Under the pieces are notes generated by a model. It saw nothing but the letters and a program-made list of their open reading frames with translations, did no database searches and had not been told where the DNA came from. From assembly GCA_038521825.1 (NCBI GenBank), contig JBCBKL010000017.1:1-64000 (forward strand): DNA of 64,000 nt, given 5' to 3'. Numbering within the stretch: position 1 is the stretch's first letter; every line of letters begins with the position of its first letter. The DNA is from JBCBKL01 sp038521825 (lineage in GTDB: Bacteria; Pseudomonadota; Alphaproteobacteria; Rhodobacterales; Rhodobacteraceae). Below are positions 36,121 to 43,646 of this stretch, in pieces. A program made the translations under genes and the position numbers.

Positions 36121-37536
36121 TTACAGCATCCGGATGCCCGGGCGCCTGAAATTCTCCGATGGCTCCACGATCAGTTCGTGGATGGCCCAGACCAGGGCAT
36201 CGACACGGTCAGGCGAACCATCGCCTTCGAACCCGCGGACGGTCATCTTGGTCATCTGATCTTCGAGATCTTCGAGGTTGAGGCCATGGCGGACCCGCCC
36301 CTGTTCGTAAAGCGCCGCCACGGGCTCGGCCCGGGCCACCTTGCCCCGGCTCGCATGAACCGCCTTGAACGGAACGAGCGGGTCGACCTGACGCAGAACC
36401 TCCCGCACCATCTGGCCGCCCTGGTTGACCTCCGCAACCAGCTTGTCGGCCCGAAACTCGTCCATCGCGGCAATCGCAGCCGCCGCCCAGTCGGAGGGGC
36501 TTGCCCCCCTGACAGTACGATCGGCAAGCACGTGCGCGCTCCAGTCTTTGGGCGAACCCTCCATGCTGGCGCCAACAACCACGATGCCGCATTCGTCGGC
36601 GTTCGCGCCGGAGGTGACCGACGGGTCGACCGCCACGACGATGCGGTCAAGCTCCGGCGTTTTCTCGGAACGACAGCGTTCAATCATCTCCGATGACCAG
36701 AGCGTGCCTTCGGCGTCGCTGAGAAGCACACCGTCCAGCTCCTGGCGCCCCAGGCGCGTCCCGGCATAGCGTGCTCGTACCTCTTCGAGGAACGAGGCCG
36801 CAAGGTTCGCCCGGTTCTCGTCGGTCCGGGCGTGGGTCTGGACAGTAGACGGCGCCGCCAACAGCGCCTTGAGCAGGTTCGAATTGCGCGGTGTCGTGGT
36901 GACACAAACCCGGGGGCGGTCACCCAGCCGCAACGCAAACTGCAGCATGTCCCACGTTTCCTGCGCCTTTTTCCACTTGGCCAGTTCATCGACCCAGGCG
37001 CAGTCGAATTGTGGGCCCCTCAATCCTTCGGGGTCATGAGCCGTATGAATGGTCGCCACCGCTCCATTGGGCCAGACCAACATCTTGCGGGTGGCGATCC
37101 AGTCCGGCCTGCGATCCGGCGGGGTGCAAGCCATGACGCCGCTGTCACCAAAGATCATGACCTCGCGGACCTGATCGATCGTCTCGCCGACAAGGGCGAC
37201 GCGGCGACATTGACCCTCGTCCCCTGGCATCGCACCCTCGACCATCGAACGCACCCATTCGGCCCCGGCCCGCGTCTTGCCCGCGCCACGCCCACCCAGA
37301 ATGACCCATGTCCGCCAATCGCCCTCAGGCGGCAATTGATGCGGCAGGGCCCAGAACTCAAAGACAAAAGGAAGGGCGCCCAAGGCGCCCTTCTGTTGCA
37401 GTTCATCCAGAAACTCCGTCTGCTTCTCCGCAGGCAGCGATGCGATTAAGTGCGCAGGCGATTTGCCGCCTCGCCGTTCCAAGATCGATCTCACATCCTG
37501 GCGGCACGCGTCTTGATCGCTCGTGCTGGCGTTCAT
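36121..37536 (-). CDS. Gene transfer agent large terminase (gp2-like)
   Basis: A 471-residue packaging ATPase and nuclease. Walker A GGRGAGKTRAGAEW near residue 80, Walker B in FDCAWVDELAKW, the coupling region VCVTTTPRNSNLLKALL, and the nuclease Asp in RIVVAVDPSVTSGANAD. In GTA particles it packages random host DNA by headful filling. ATG 37536 is used; TTG 37560 is in frame. Its start lies inside the small terminase gene, an overlap of 134 bases. Confidence 0.94.
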   Translation of the reverse strand: MNASTSDQDACRQDVRSILERRGGKSPAHLIASLPAEKQTEFLDELQQKGALGALPFVFEFWALPHQLPPEGDWRTWVILGGRGAGKTRAGAEWVRSMVEGAMPGDEGQCRRVALVGETIDQVREVMIFGDSGVMACTPPDRRPDWIATRKMLVWPNGAVATIHTAHDPEGLRGPQFDCAWVDELAKWKKAQETWDMLQFALRLGDRPRVCVTTTPRNSNLLKALLAAPSTVQTHARTDENRANLAASFLEEVRARYAGTRLGRQELDGVLLSDAEGTLWSSEMIERCRSEKTPELDRIVVAVDPSVTSGANADECGIVVVGASMEGSPKDWSAHVLADRTVRGASPSDWAAAAIAAMDEFRADKLVAEVNQGGQMVREVLRQVDPLVPFKAVHASRGKVARAEPVAALYEQGRVRHGLNLEDLEDQMTKMTVRGFEGDGSPDRVDALVWAIHELIVEPSENFRRPGIRML

Positions 37537-37747
37537 GCAGTAGCCTTTCTGCTTTCTCAACGTGTTCCAGCAATGACCGAAGGCGCCTGATCTGCGCGTC
37601 TCCGGCCACTGCCAATGGGTCCTCCCCGGCCTCGACCTGTTCTACGAAGGTTTCGAGTTTCCGACCGAGCCGCCTCAGGTTTCCTACGGTATCGTCGTAG
37701 AAGGCCTGAACCGGGTCTTCGGTGTGCTCCGGGGTATTTGTGCTCAT
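37403..37747 (-). CDS. Gene transfer agent small terminase (gp1-like)
   Basis: A 114-residue acidic-then-helical protein: AFYDDTVGNLRRLGRKLETF, VEQVEAGEDPLAVAGDAQI and RRLRSLLEHVEKAERLLHER form likely helices. Its place ahead of the large terminase and its length match RcGTA gp1. Small terminases bind DNA and load the large subunit; GTA versions lack sequence specificity. ATG 37747 was chosen; the frame stays open to 37900, but that part crosses a terminator hairpin and is not protein-like. Confidence 0.75.
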   Translation of the reverse strand: MSTNTPEHTEDPVQAFYDDTVGNLRRLGRKLETFVEQVEAGEDPLAVAGDAQIRRLRSLLEHVEKAERLLHERQHERSRRVPPGCEIDLGTARRQIACALNRIAACGEADGVSG

Positions 37748-37795
37748 TGTGTGTGGATACCCTTTCCCGTTGGACTTGGTCTCCGCACCGAGCGA

Positions 37796-37836
37796 AATGA
37801 AAAAGCGACCACCCGGGGTCACCCGGGGGGCCGCTT
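37796..37836 (-). terminator. Intrinsic terminator upstream of the GTA operon
   Basis: An imperfect stem pairs AAGCGACC-type and GGCCGCTT-type arms (37803-37810, 37829-37836), extended inside by CCCGGG and CCCGGG arms around loop GTCA. On the minus strand it ends in CGCTTTTTCATTTC, a good T-run. It would stop read-through from mltG, and would also stop any GTA transcript started further upstream, 56 bases before gp1 starts. Confidence 0.7.
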
Positions 37837-37900
37837 GCCCACTTCTTCCAGCTTGCCACAAGAGATACCCGAGACCGTTCGCCGAGTCAAGCAAAATCAC

Positions 37901-38114
37901 CTTAGGAAACTGTATTATCTATTTGTTAATATTATATAATTTCAATAATTAGACAGCGAGATGGCATAATGTCCGGGAATGAAACGACTTTTTGACAGAT
38001 CGAGGCAAAAAATCAATAGCCTGAGAACTGCGAACTGCCCGTTAAGACACTGATAATATGTGTTAATATCGACCTCAACCAGCAGTTCCCGCTTAGGACA
38101 CTGTTAGGAAACCG
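37901..38114. repeat. Four copies of a 12-bp motif, consensus STTARGAMACYG
   Basis: Copies on the plus strand: CTTAGGAAACTG (37901-37912), GTTAAGACACTG (38041-38052), CTTAGGACACTG (38092-38103) and GTTAGGAAACCG (38103-38114). All face the same way, and the last two are 11 bp apart, one helical turn. The region is non-coding and lies upstream of the GTA operon, so these look like binding sites for an activator or repressor. Confidence 0.6.
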
Positions 38115-38124
38115 CGCGCCTGAC

Positions 38125-39285
38125 CTAGTTGTCCTGATCCTGCCGCTGTGCTTCTATCTCGCGCCAGCGGGCAACGTTCCGATTGTGCTCGTCCAACGTT
38201 TCCGCAAAAGCGTGGCCGCCCGTCCCGTCCGCAACAAAGAACAGATACTCCGTCGCATCCGGCTGACCCGCCGCGATCAGGCTGGCCCGGCCCGGATTGG
38301 CAATGGGTGTGGGTGGCAGACCGTCGATGACATAGGTGTTCCAGGGTGTCGACGCGCGCAGCTCGCTCCGGCGTAGACCCCGACCCAGAACGCCCTGCCC
38401 CCGCGTGATGCCATAAATGACGGTCGGGTCGGTCTGCAGACGCATCCCGGCATTCAGGCGATTGACGAACACACTAGCCACCTGGCCGCGTTCGTCCGGC
38501 ACCCCGGTTTCCTTCTCGATGATCGAGGCAAGGGTCAGCAGTTCTTCCGGGCTCTGCAGTGGCACATCCGGATCACGGGCCTCCCAGGCCTCGGCCACCC
38601 ACTCTTCCTGCTGCTGCAGCATCCGGGCGATGACAGCGTCGCGTTCGTCGCCCGTGGCAACCTCGTAGCTGTCCGGAGCCAAGGCGCCTTCGGGCGGCAG
38701 CTCGCTCACCTCGCCACCCAGCACATCGATCTGGCCCAAGGCAGTCGCCACTTGCCAGCTGGTCACGCCTTCGGCCAAAGCAACGCGAAAGCGGGTACCC
38801 GCCTGATCCCGTGCGGTGGCGTATTCCGCTGGCACATCGTCCCCGGCAGGATCGAAATTCATCACTTCCACAAAGCGGTTGGTCGCCGGATCCAGTTCAC
38901 GGACAAGGGTTGAAACACGGTTGACGCCGATGCGAAAGACCACCTCGGTTCCACAGGTGCTCGGACCGCCACGCGTGATCTGATCCACGATCTCGGCCAT
39001 CGAGGCGCCGGGCTCCAACAGGAAACTGCCGGCCTTCAGCTGGCTTGATTTTTCTTCATAATCCGCACCGATGCGAAAGATCGATCCGTTCGCAATCGCG
39101 CCCTGCTCTTCGAGGTCGAGACTCACACGGCGCATCGTCGACCCGCGATCAACCAACAGGCACATGGCATCGGTCAGCGGACCGGCCTCCTGGTACTGTG
39201 TGCGCCCCCAGAGGATGACCCCGCCTGCCAGAAACAGAGCGACGGCCAACAGGCTCAGCGCATTCGACGCAAGGCTGCGCCACAT
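38125..39285 (-). CDS. mltG: Endolytic murein transglycosylase MltG
   Basis: A 386-residue inner-membrane enzyme that cuts growing glycan strands and helps set their length. One N-terminal membrane helix (LLAVALFLAGGVILWG), LysM-like region, then the YceG domain with the catalytic Glu in LASIIEKETG, VASVFVNRLNAGMRLQTDPT and the C-terminal HAFAETLDEHNRNVARWR. It follows fabF by 3 bases on the same strand, a common alphaproteobacterial pair. Its transcript would run toward the GTA region and meet the terminator at 37803. Confidence 0.93.
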   Translation of the reverse strand: MWRSLASNALSLLAVALFLAGGVILWGRTQYQEAGPLTDAMCLLVDRGSTMRRVSLDLEEQGAIANGSIFRIGADYEEKSSQLKAGSFLLEPGASMAEIVDQITRGGPSTCGTEVVFRIGVNRVSTLVRELDPATNRFVEVMNFDPAGDDVPAEYATARDQAGTRFRVALAEGVTSWQVATALGQIDVLGGEVSELPPEGALAPDSYEVATGDERDAVIARMLQQQEEWVAEAWEARDPDVPLQSPEELLTLASIIEKETGVPDERGQVASVFVNRLNAGMRLQTDPTVIYGITRGQGVLGRGLRRSELRASTPWNTYVIDGLPPTPIANPGRASLIAAGQPDATEYLFFVADGTGGHAFAETLDEHNRNVARWREIEAQRQDQDN

Positions 39286-39288
39286 AGG

Positions 39289-40545
39289 CTATACCTTCCC
39301 GAATATGACGCTGGCATTGGTACCGCCAAAGCCGAAGGAATTCGACAGAGCAACGTTAACCTGGCGCTCACGTTTGGCATTGGGGGCCAGATCGACGGGC
39401 GTTTCAACTGCCGGATTGTCAAGGTTGATGGTCGGCGGGCAGACCTGATCGCGAATGGCGAGGATAGAAAAAATCGCCTCGATCGCGCCTGCCGCACCCA
39501 AGAGGTGCCCGGTGGCCGATTTCGTCGATGACATCGTCACCGCACCCGCACTATCCCCTAGCAGCCGCTCAACCGCGCCCAGCTCGACGGTATCGGCCAT
39601 GGTCGAGGTACCATGGGCATTGATGTAATCTACGTCCTTTGGTTCCAGCCCCGCATTGCGCAATGCGGCGCGCATTGCCCGCTCACCACCTTCTCCGTCT
39701 TCGGACGGGGCCGTGATGTGATAGGCGTCACCCGAAAGGCCATAACCAAGGATTTCGGCATAGATCTTGGCGCCCCGCGCCTTGGCATGTTCGTAATCTT
39801 CGAGAACGACAATGCCCGCGCCCTCGCCCATGACAAAACCATCGCGATCCTCGTCATAGGGGCGGCTGGCTTTCTCCGGGTCATTGCCACGCTTGGTGCT
39901 CAGAGCTTTGCAGGCATTAAAACCCGCAATGCCGATCTTGCAGATGGCCGCCTCGGCCCCGCCCGCAATCATCACGTCGGCATCGCCGTGCTGGATCAGG
40001 CGGCTCGCATCGCCAATGGCGTGGGCGCCGGTCGAACAGGCCGTCACCACTGAATGGTTTGGGCCTTTGAAACCGTATTTGATGCTGACTTGGCCCGAAA
40101 TCAGGTTGATCAGTGCGCCGGGCACGAAAAAGGGCGAAACACGGCGCGGTCCCTTCTCCTCCATCAGCATGGTCGTATTGGCGATGGAATTCAGACCGCC
40201 AATACCCGACCCAATCAACACGCCCGTCCGCTCCAGGCTCTCGCGATCCTCGGGCATCCACCCGGAATCCTGAACAGCCTGCTGAGCCGCCGCCAGACCG
40301 AACATAATAAAGGTGTCGACCTTGCGCTGCTCTTTCGGCTCCATGTAAGTGTCGGCGTTAAAGGTGCCGTCGGACCCGTCGCCACGCGGGACCTCGCAGG
40401 CATAGGTCGTGGCCAGACCATCGGTGTCGAACAGGGTAATGGGCCCAGCCCCTGACTGACCGTCCAAAATGCGTGCCCAACTCGCCTCCACGCCGTCAGC
40501 AAGCGGTGTCACCAGTCCAAGCCCTGTCACGACAACTCTGCGCAT
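39289..40545 (-). CDS. fabF: 3-oxoacyl-ACP synthase II
   Basis: A 418-residue condensing enzyme of fatty acid elongation. Nucleophile Cys in VVTACSTGAHAIG, catalytic His in NAHGTSTMADTVELGAV and in SATGHLLGAAGAIEA, and the C-terminal NSFGFGGTNASVIF. It adds malonyl-ACP units to acyl-ACP, and in related bacteria makes cis-vaccenate precursors. ATG 40545 begins the standard RRVVVTGLGLVTP start; ATG 40563 is an in-frame alternative. It lies in the fab cluster but is separated from acpP by the GNAT gene. Confidence 0.95.
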   Translation of the reverse strand: MRRVVVTGLGLVTPLADGVEASWARILDGQSGAGPITLFDTDGLATTYACEVPRGDGSDGTFNADTYMEPKEQRKVDTFIMFGLAAAQQAVQDSGWMPEDRESLERTGVLIGSGIGGLNSIANTTMLMEEKGPRRVSPFFVPGALINLISGQVSIKYGFKGPNHSVVTACSTGAHAIGDASRLIQHGDADVMIAGGAEAAICKIGIAGFNACKALSTKRGNDPEKASRPYDEDRDGFVMGEGAGIVVLEDYEHAKARGAKIYAEILGYGLSGDAYHITAPSEDGEGGERAMRAALRNAGLEPKDVDYINAHGTSTMADTVELGAVERLLGDSAGAVTMSSTKSATGHLLGAAGAIEAIFSILAIRDQVCPPTINLDNPAVETPVDLAPNAKRERQVNVALSNSFGFGGTNASVIFGKV

Positions 40546-40749
40546 GCCTCTGCCCTTTCCCAAATCTTTTTCGCCTCATACCGCGCGCGACAGGCGAGGT
40601 TCAAGAGCCGGGCGACGCACCACAGGCCAAGTCCCGCGTGCCCGCCTTCTGTTTTGGTGAGCCTGAAGCGAACCGAAACAAGCGCAGTTGCTAGGCGCCA
40701 AACAAATCATGACGTGCGCGCGGCAGCGCGCTCCTTTCAGGAACAGCCG

Positions 40750-41268
40750 CTATGGCGGGCTCTTGCGGATCATCAGGGCGACATCCTCACGCTTGCGCAG
40801 GGGCAGATAACCCAATTGACGGGCAAGACGCATGGAGGCCTCGTTTTCCGATGAGATCTGGCAGACCAGCGGGCCCGTCACGACTCTGTCGAACCACTCA
40901 TGCGCGGCCCGCGTCGCCTCGGACGCATAGCGCTGACCATGGGCTTCCGGGGCCAGAACCCACCCTGCCTCAGGCCAACTGTCGAAATCCTCGCCGTAGC
41001 CACGCGCACCATAGAAAAAACCGGTCTGGCCGATCATCCGCTTCGTCGCATGCTCTTCGACAGCCCATTGGCCAAAACCCGTCATGTGCCAATGCCCTGC
41101 ATTGCGCAGAAAGGCACCCCATGCCGTGTCACGGGTCCATGGCTCGGCACTGATAAAGCGGACCACATCTGGAATGCGCCAAATCTCGGCATAGCGGTCA
41201 AAATCCTCGGGCCGCATGGCACGTAGGGTCAACCGGTGGGTGTTTATTGTCGGAATGACGCGACTCAT
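40750..41268 (-). CDS. GNAT family N-acetyltransferase (RimJ/RimL-like)
   Basis: A 172-residue acetyltransferase. THRLTLRAMRPEDFDRYAEI is the usual start of the RimJ/RimL group; the acetyl-CoA loop region reads VLAPEAHGQRYASEATRAAH, and SENEASMRLARQLGY is the conserved third motif. Substrates may be protein N-termini or small molecules. ATG 41268 fits; ATG 41298 is an in-frame alternative. It sits between acpP and fabF but is separated from acpP by a strong terminator. Confidence 0.82.
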   Translation of the reverse strand: MSRVIPTINTHRLTLRAMRPEDFDRYAEIWRIPDVVRFISAEPWTRDTAWGAFLRNAGHWHMTGFGQWAVEEHATKRMIGQTGFFYGARGYGEDFDSWPEAGWVLAPEAHGQRYASEATRAAHEWFDRVVTGPLVCQISSENEASMRLARQLGYLPLRKREDVALMIRKSPP

Positions 41269-41338
41269 AAGACGCTGTTTGCCCTTGTTTTCGGCCAAAG
41301 GCCACGCTGGCCCGACCGGTTACAAGAGCGATACAATC

Positions 41339-41380
41339 ACAAAAAAGAAAACGGCGCGTTTCCGCCCCGGAAACGCGCCG
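41339..41380 (-). terminator. Intrinsic terminator of acpP
   Basis: A perfect 13-bp stem CGGCGCGTTTCCG/CGGAAACGCGCCG with loop CCC (41352-41380). On the minus strand it is followed by TTTTCTTTTTTGTG, an excellent T-run. It lies 20 bases after the acpP stop and fits a highly expressed short gene. Confidence 0.92.
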
Positions 41381-41399
41381 CCGCATGAATTTCTGAGGC

Positions 41400-41633
41400 T
41401 CAGGAGGCCTTTGCGATGAAGCCGACCGCATCACCAAATGTCTGGATGGTCTCTGCCGCGTCATCAGGGATCTCGATGCCGAACTCTTCTTCGAACGCCA
41501 TAACCAATTCGACGGTGTCAAGGCTGTCTGCGCCCAGGTCGTCGATGAAGGATGCGTTTTCGGTCACCTTCTCTTCTTCGACACCAAGGTGTTCCACAAC
41601 GATCTTCTTAACGCGATCGGCGATGTCGCTCAT
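41400..41633 (-). CDS. acpP: Acyl carrier protein
   Basis: A 77-residue acidic helical protein that carries acyl chains in fatty acid synthesis. The phosphopantetheine serine is in DLGADSLDTVELVMAFEEEF (DSL motif, about residue 37). Start and length match AcpP. It has its own promoter upstream and a strong terminator downstream, so it is made as a separate abundant transcript inside the fab cluster. Confidence 0.97.
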   Translation of the reverse strand: MSDIADRVKKIVVEHLGVEEEKVTENASFIDDLGADSLDTVELVMAFEEEFGIEIPDDAAETIQTFGDAVGFIAKAS

Positions 41634-41760
41634 ATCTTAGTCCTCATTCCGTTGGGCTTGTTGTGCTGCCCTAAAGTTTTGCCCCCCGTCCGGGACGGCT
41701 CTGGTCTTGCCCGCTTGGGGCGGTGAAGCCCGAGACCCATCCCCGGGAAAATCTGGGCCG

Positions 41761-41788
41761 CCTATAGCACATGCCGCAAAGATGGCAA
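41761..41788 (-). promoter_or_regulatory. Likely acpP promoter
   Basis: Minus-strand TTGCCA (41783-41788) and TATAGG (41761-41766) are separated by 16 bases, fitting a sigma-70 type promoter. It would give a leader of about 120 bases before acpP and lies just after the fabG stop, consistent with separate acpP expression. Confidence 0.5.
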
Positions 41789-41804
41789 GGCGTCGCCAGC
41801 TGGC

Positions 41805-42542
41805 CTACAACATGGCCATCCCGCCGTTTACGTGCAAGGTGGTGCCGGTAACGTACGCGGCTTCGGAGCTTGCCAGATAAAGGACCGCGCCGGCGATTTC
41901 CTCCGGCTTTCCCATCCGTCCTGTAGGGATCTGGCCCAGGATGCCGGCCTTCTGATCATCCGTCAGCTTATCGGTCATCGCGGTTTCGATGAAACCCGGC
42001 GCCACGGCATTCACGGTGATCCCGCGGCTTGCCACCTCGTAGGCGATGGACTTGGTCATACCGACCATCCCGGCCTTCGATGCCGCATAGTTCGCCTGAC
42101 CCGGATTGCCCGTGGCCCCCACGACAGAAGAAATGTTGACGATCCGGCCCCAGCGGGCTTTCATCATACCGCGGATCACACCTTTGCAAAGCCGCATGGC
42201 CGAGGTGAGATTCACGTCAAGCACCGACTGCCATTCGTCGTCCGACATCCGCATGAAAAGGTTATCGCGGGTGATGCCAGCGTTGTTGATGAGGATGTCG
42301 ACACCTCCCATGGCGTCGGCCGCCTGTTTCGGCAGCGCCTCGACGGCTTCGCTATCGCTCAGATTGCAGGGCAGCACATGCGCCCGCTCACCCAATTGGG
42401 CCGCCAAGGCCTCCAGCGGCTCAACCCTGGTGCCGCTCAGGCCCACAGTGGCCCCGGCGTCATGCAAAGCCTTCGCTATGGCCGCGCCAATCCCGCCCGA
42501 TGCACCGGTGACCAGCGCCGTCTTATCCGTCAAATCAAACAT
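41805..42542 (-). CDS. fabG: 3-oxoacyl-ACP reductase
   Basis: A 245-residue SDR enzyme that reduces 3-oxoacyl-ACP with NADPH. TGASGGIGAAIAKAL at residue 12 onward, NNAGITRDNLFMRM, catalytic Ser in NISSVVGATGNPGQ and YAASKAG, and the C-terminal TGTTLHVNGGMAML. GGAGGG precedes ATG 42542. It follows fabD by one base, so the two are coupled. Confidence 0.95.
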   Translation of the reverse strand: MFDLTDKTALVTGASGGIGAAIAKALHDAGATVGLSGTRVEPLEALAAQLGERAHVLPCNLSDSEAVEALPKQAADAMGGVDILINNAGITRDNLFMRMSDDEWQSVLDVNLTSAMRLCKGVIRGMMKARWGRIVNISSVVGATGNPGQANYAASKAGMVGMTKSIAYEVASRGITVNAVAPGFIETAMTDKLTDDQKAGILGQIPTGRMGKPEEIAGAVLYLASSEAAYVTGTTLHVNGGMAML

Positions 42543-42543
42543 G

Positions 42544-43476
42544 TCAGCCCTCCAAAAGGCCCTTGATATCGTCAGGGGTGCCGACCGCGCGGGCTGCCAC
42601 GCTGCGATCAATGCGCCGGACCATTCCGGACAGCGCCTTACCCGCCCCGATCTCCCACATCTCAGTCACGCCATTCTGGGCCATCCACAGAACGCTCTCG
42701 CGCCAGCGGACCGATCCGGTCACCTGTCGGACGAGAAACTCGCGTAGCTGCGCTGCATCCGCGCAAGGTTCTGCGGTGACATTCGGGATGACTGGTACCT
42801 TGGGATCCGCAATTTCGACCGCCGCCAGCGCGTCGGACATCACGCGGGCCGCGGGTTCCATCAACGAACAATGAAACGGAGCCGAGACCGGCAGCATCAC
42901 CGCGCGTTTCGCGCCCTTGGTCTTGGCCAGCTCCACGGCACGTTCGACAGCCTCTTTGTGGCCGGAGACAACCACCTGGCCGGGATCGTTGTCATTGGCG
43001 GCTTCGCAAACCTGCCCTTGCGCCGCCTCTGCCGCGACAAGCGTCGCCTTGTCGAAATCGAGACCAAGCAAAGCGGCCATGGCACCGACACCAACGGGAA
43101 CGGCCTCTTGCATCGCCCGACCGCGCGTGCGCAGCAGCCGCGCGGTGTCCGACAGGCTCAACGCGCCGGCGGCGCAAAGGGCGGAGTATTCGCCAAGGGA
43201 ATGGCCCACAACGTACGAGGCGCGGTTAATCCCGAAACCTTCGGCCTCCATCGCCCGCAGCGCCGCGATCGAGGTCGCCATCAACGCCGGCTGGGCATTC
43301 TGTGTCAGGGTCAGGGTTTCGGCATCGCCATCCCAGATCAGCGTGCTCAGCTTTTCACCCAAGGCCTCGTCAACCTCGTCGAAAACCGCGCGTGCCTGGG
43401 GATAAGCCTCGGCCAGATCGCGGCCCATGCCGATCGACTGGGCCCCCTGGCCGGGAAAAGCAAATGCGATAGTCAT
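42544..43476 (-). CDS. fabD: Malonyl-CoA--ACP transacylase
   Basis: A 310-residue enzyme that loads malonyl groups onto ACP. AFAFPGQGAQSIGMGRDLAE at the start, catalytic Ser in VVGHSLGEYSALCAAGAL, and the second-half His in SAPFHCSLMEPAA. First gene of the fab block, divergent from the cytochrome b561 fusion. Length is normal. Confidence 0.95.
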   Translation of the reverse strand: MTIAFAFPGQGAQSIGMGRDLAEAYPQARAVFDEVDEALGEKLSTLIWDGDAETLTLTQNAQPALMATSIAALRAMEAEGFGINRASYVVGHSLGEYSALCAAGALSLSDTARLLRTRGRAMQEAVPVGVGAMAALLGLDFDKATLVAAEAAQGQVCEAANDNDPGQVVVSGHKEAVERAVELAKTKGAKRAVMLPVSAPFHCSLMEPAARVMSDALAAVEIADPKVPVIPNVTAEPCADAAQLREFLVRQVTGSVRWRESVLWMAQNGVTEMWEIGAGKALSGMVRRIDRSVAARAVGTPDDIKGLLEG

Positions 43477-43646
43477 TCCGCCCCCTGTCTCTTATCTTGT
43501 TCGGGCGGTGTAATGTGATGAAAGGGTCAGCACAAGACATGCCCCGCCCGCACGAGGAATGTGCGCAGATTGCTATTTGCCCCGCTTGGCCGTCACATCA
43601 CCTTAATAGAACAAGACGATAGCAGCGGGACCAATCGGAGGTTTAT

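Larger units (their letters stand above)
37748..38124. promoter_or_regulatory. GTA upstream regulatory region
   Basis: This 377-base gap lies between mltG and the first GTA gene, both on the minus strand. It holds no convincing gene. It contains a GC-rich terminator hairpin (37803-37836), an unusually AT-rich stretch (about 37905-37965) with the palindrome ATTATATAAT, and four copies of a 12-bp motif. A weak minus-strand promoter-like pair TTGAGG-N17-TATCAG can be read at about 38050-38078. This is the expected place for the GTA promoter, which in relatives is driven by GafA and CtrA. Confidence 0.6.

Noticed and set aside
37748..38124. CtrA full site (TTAA-N7-TTAA) upstream of the GTA operon
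   Set aside because: TTAA elements are present, but none are spaced by seven bases, so a direct CtrA site is not supported here.
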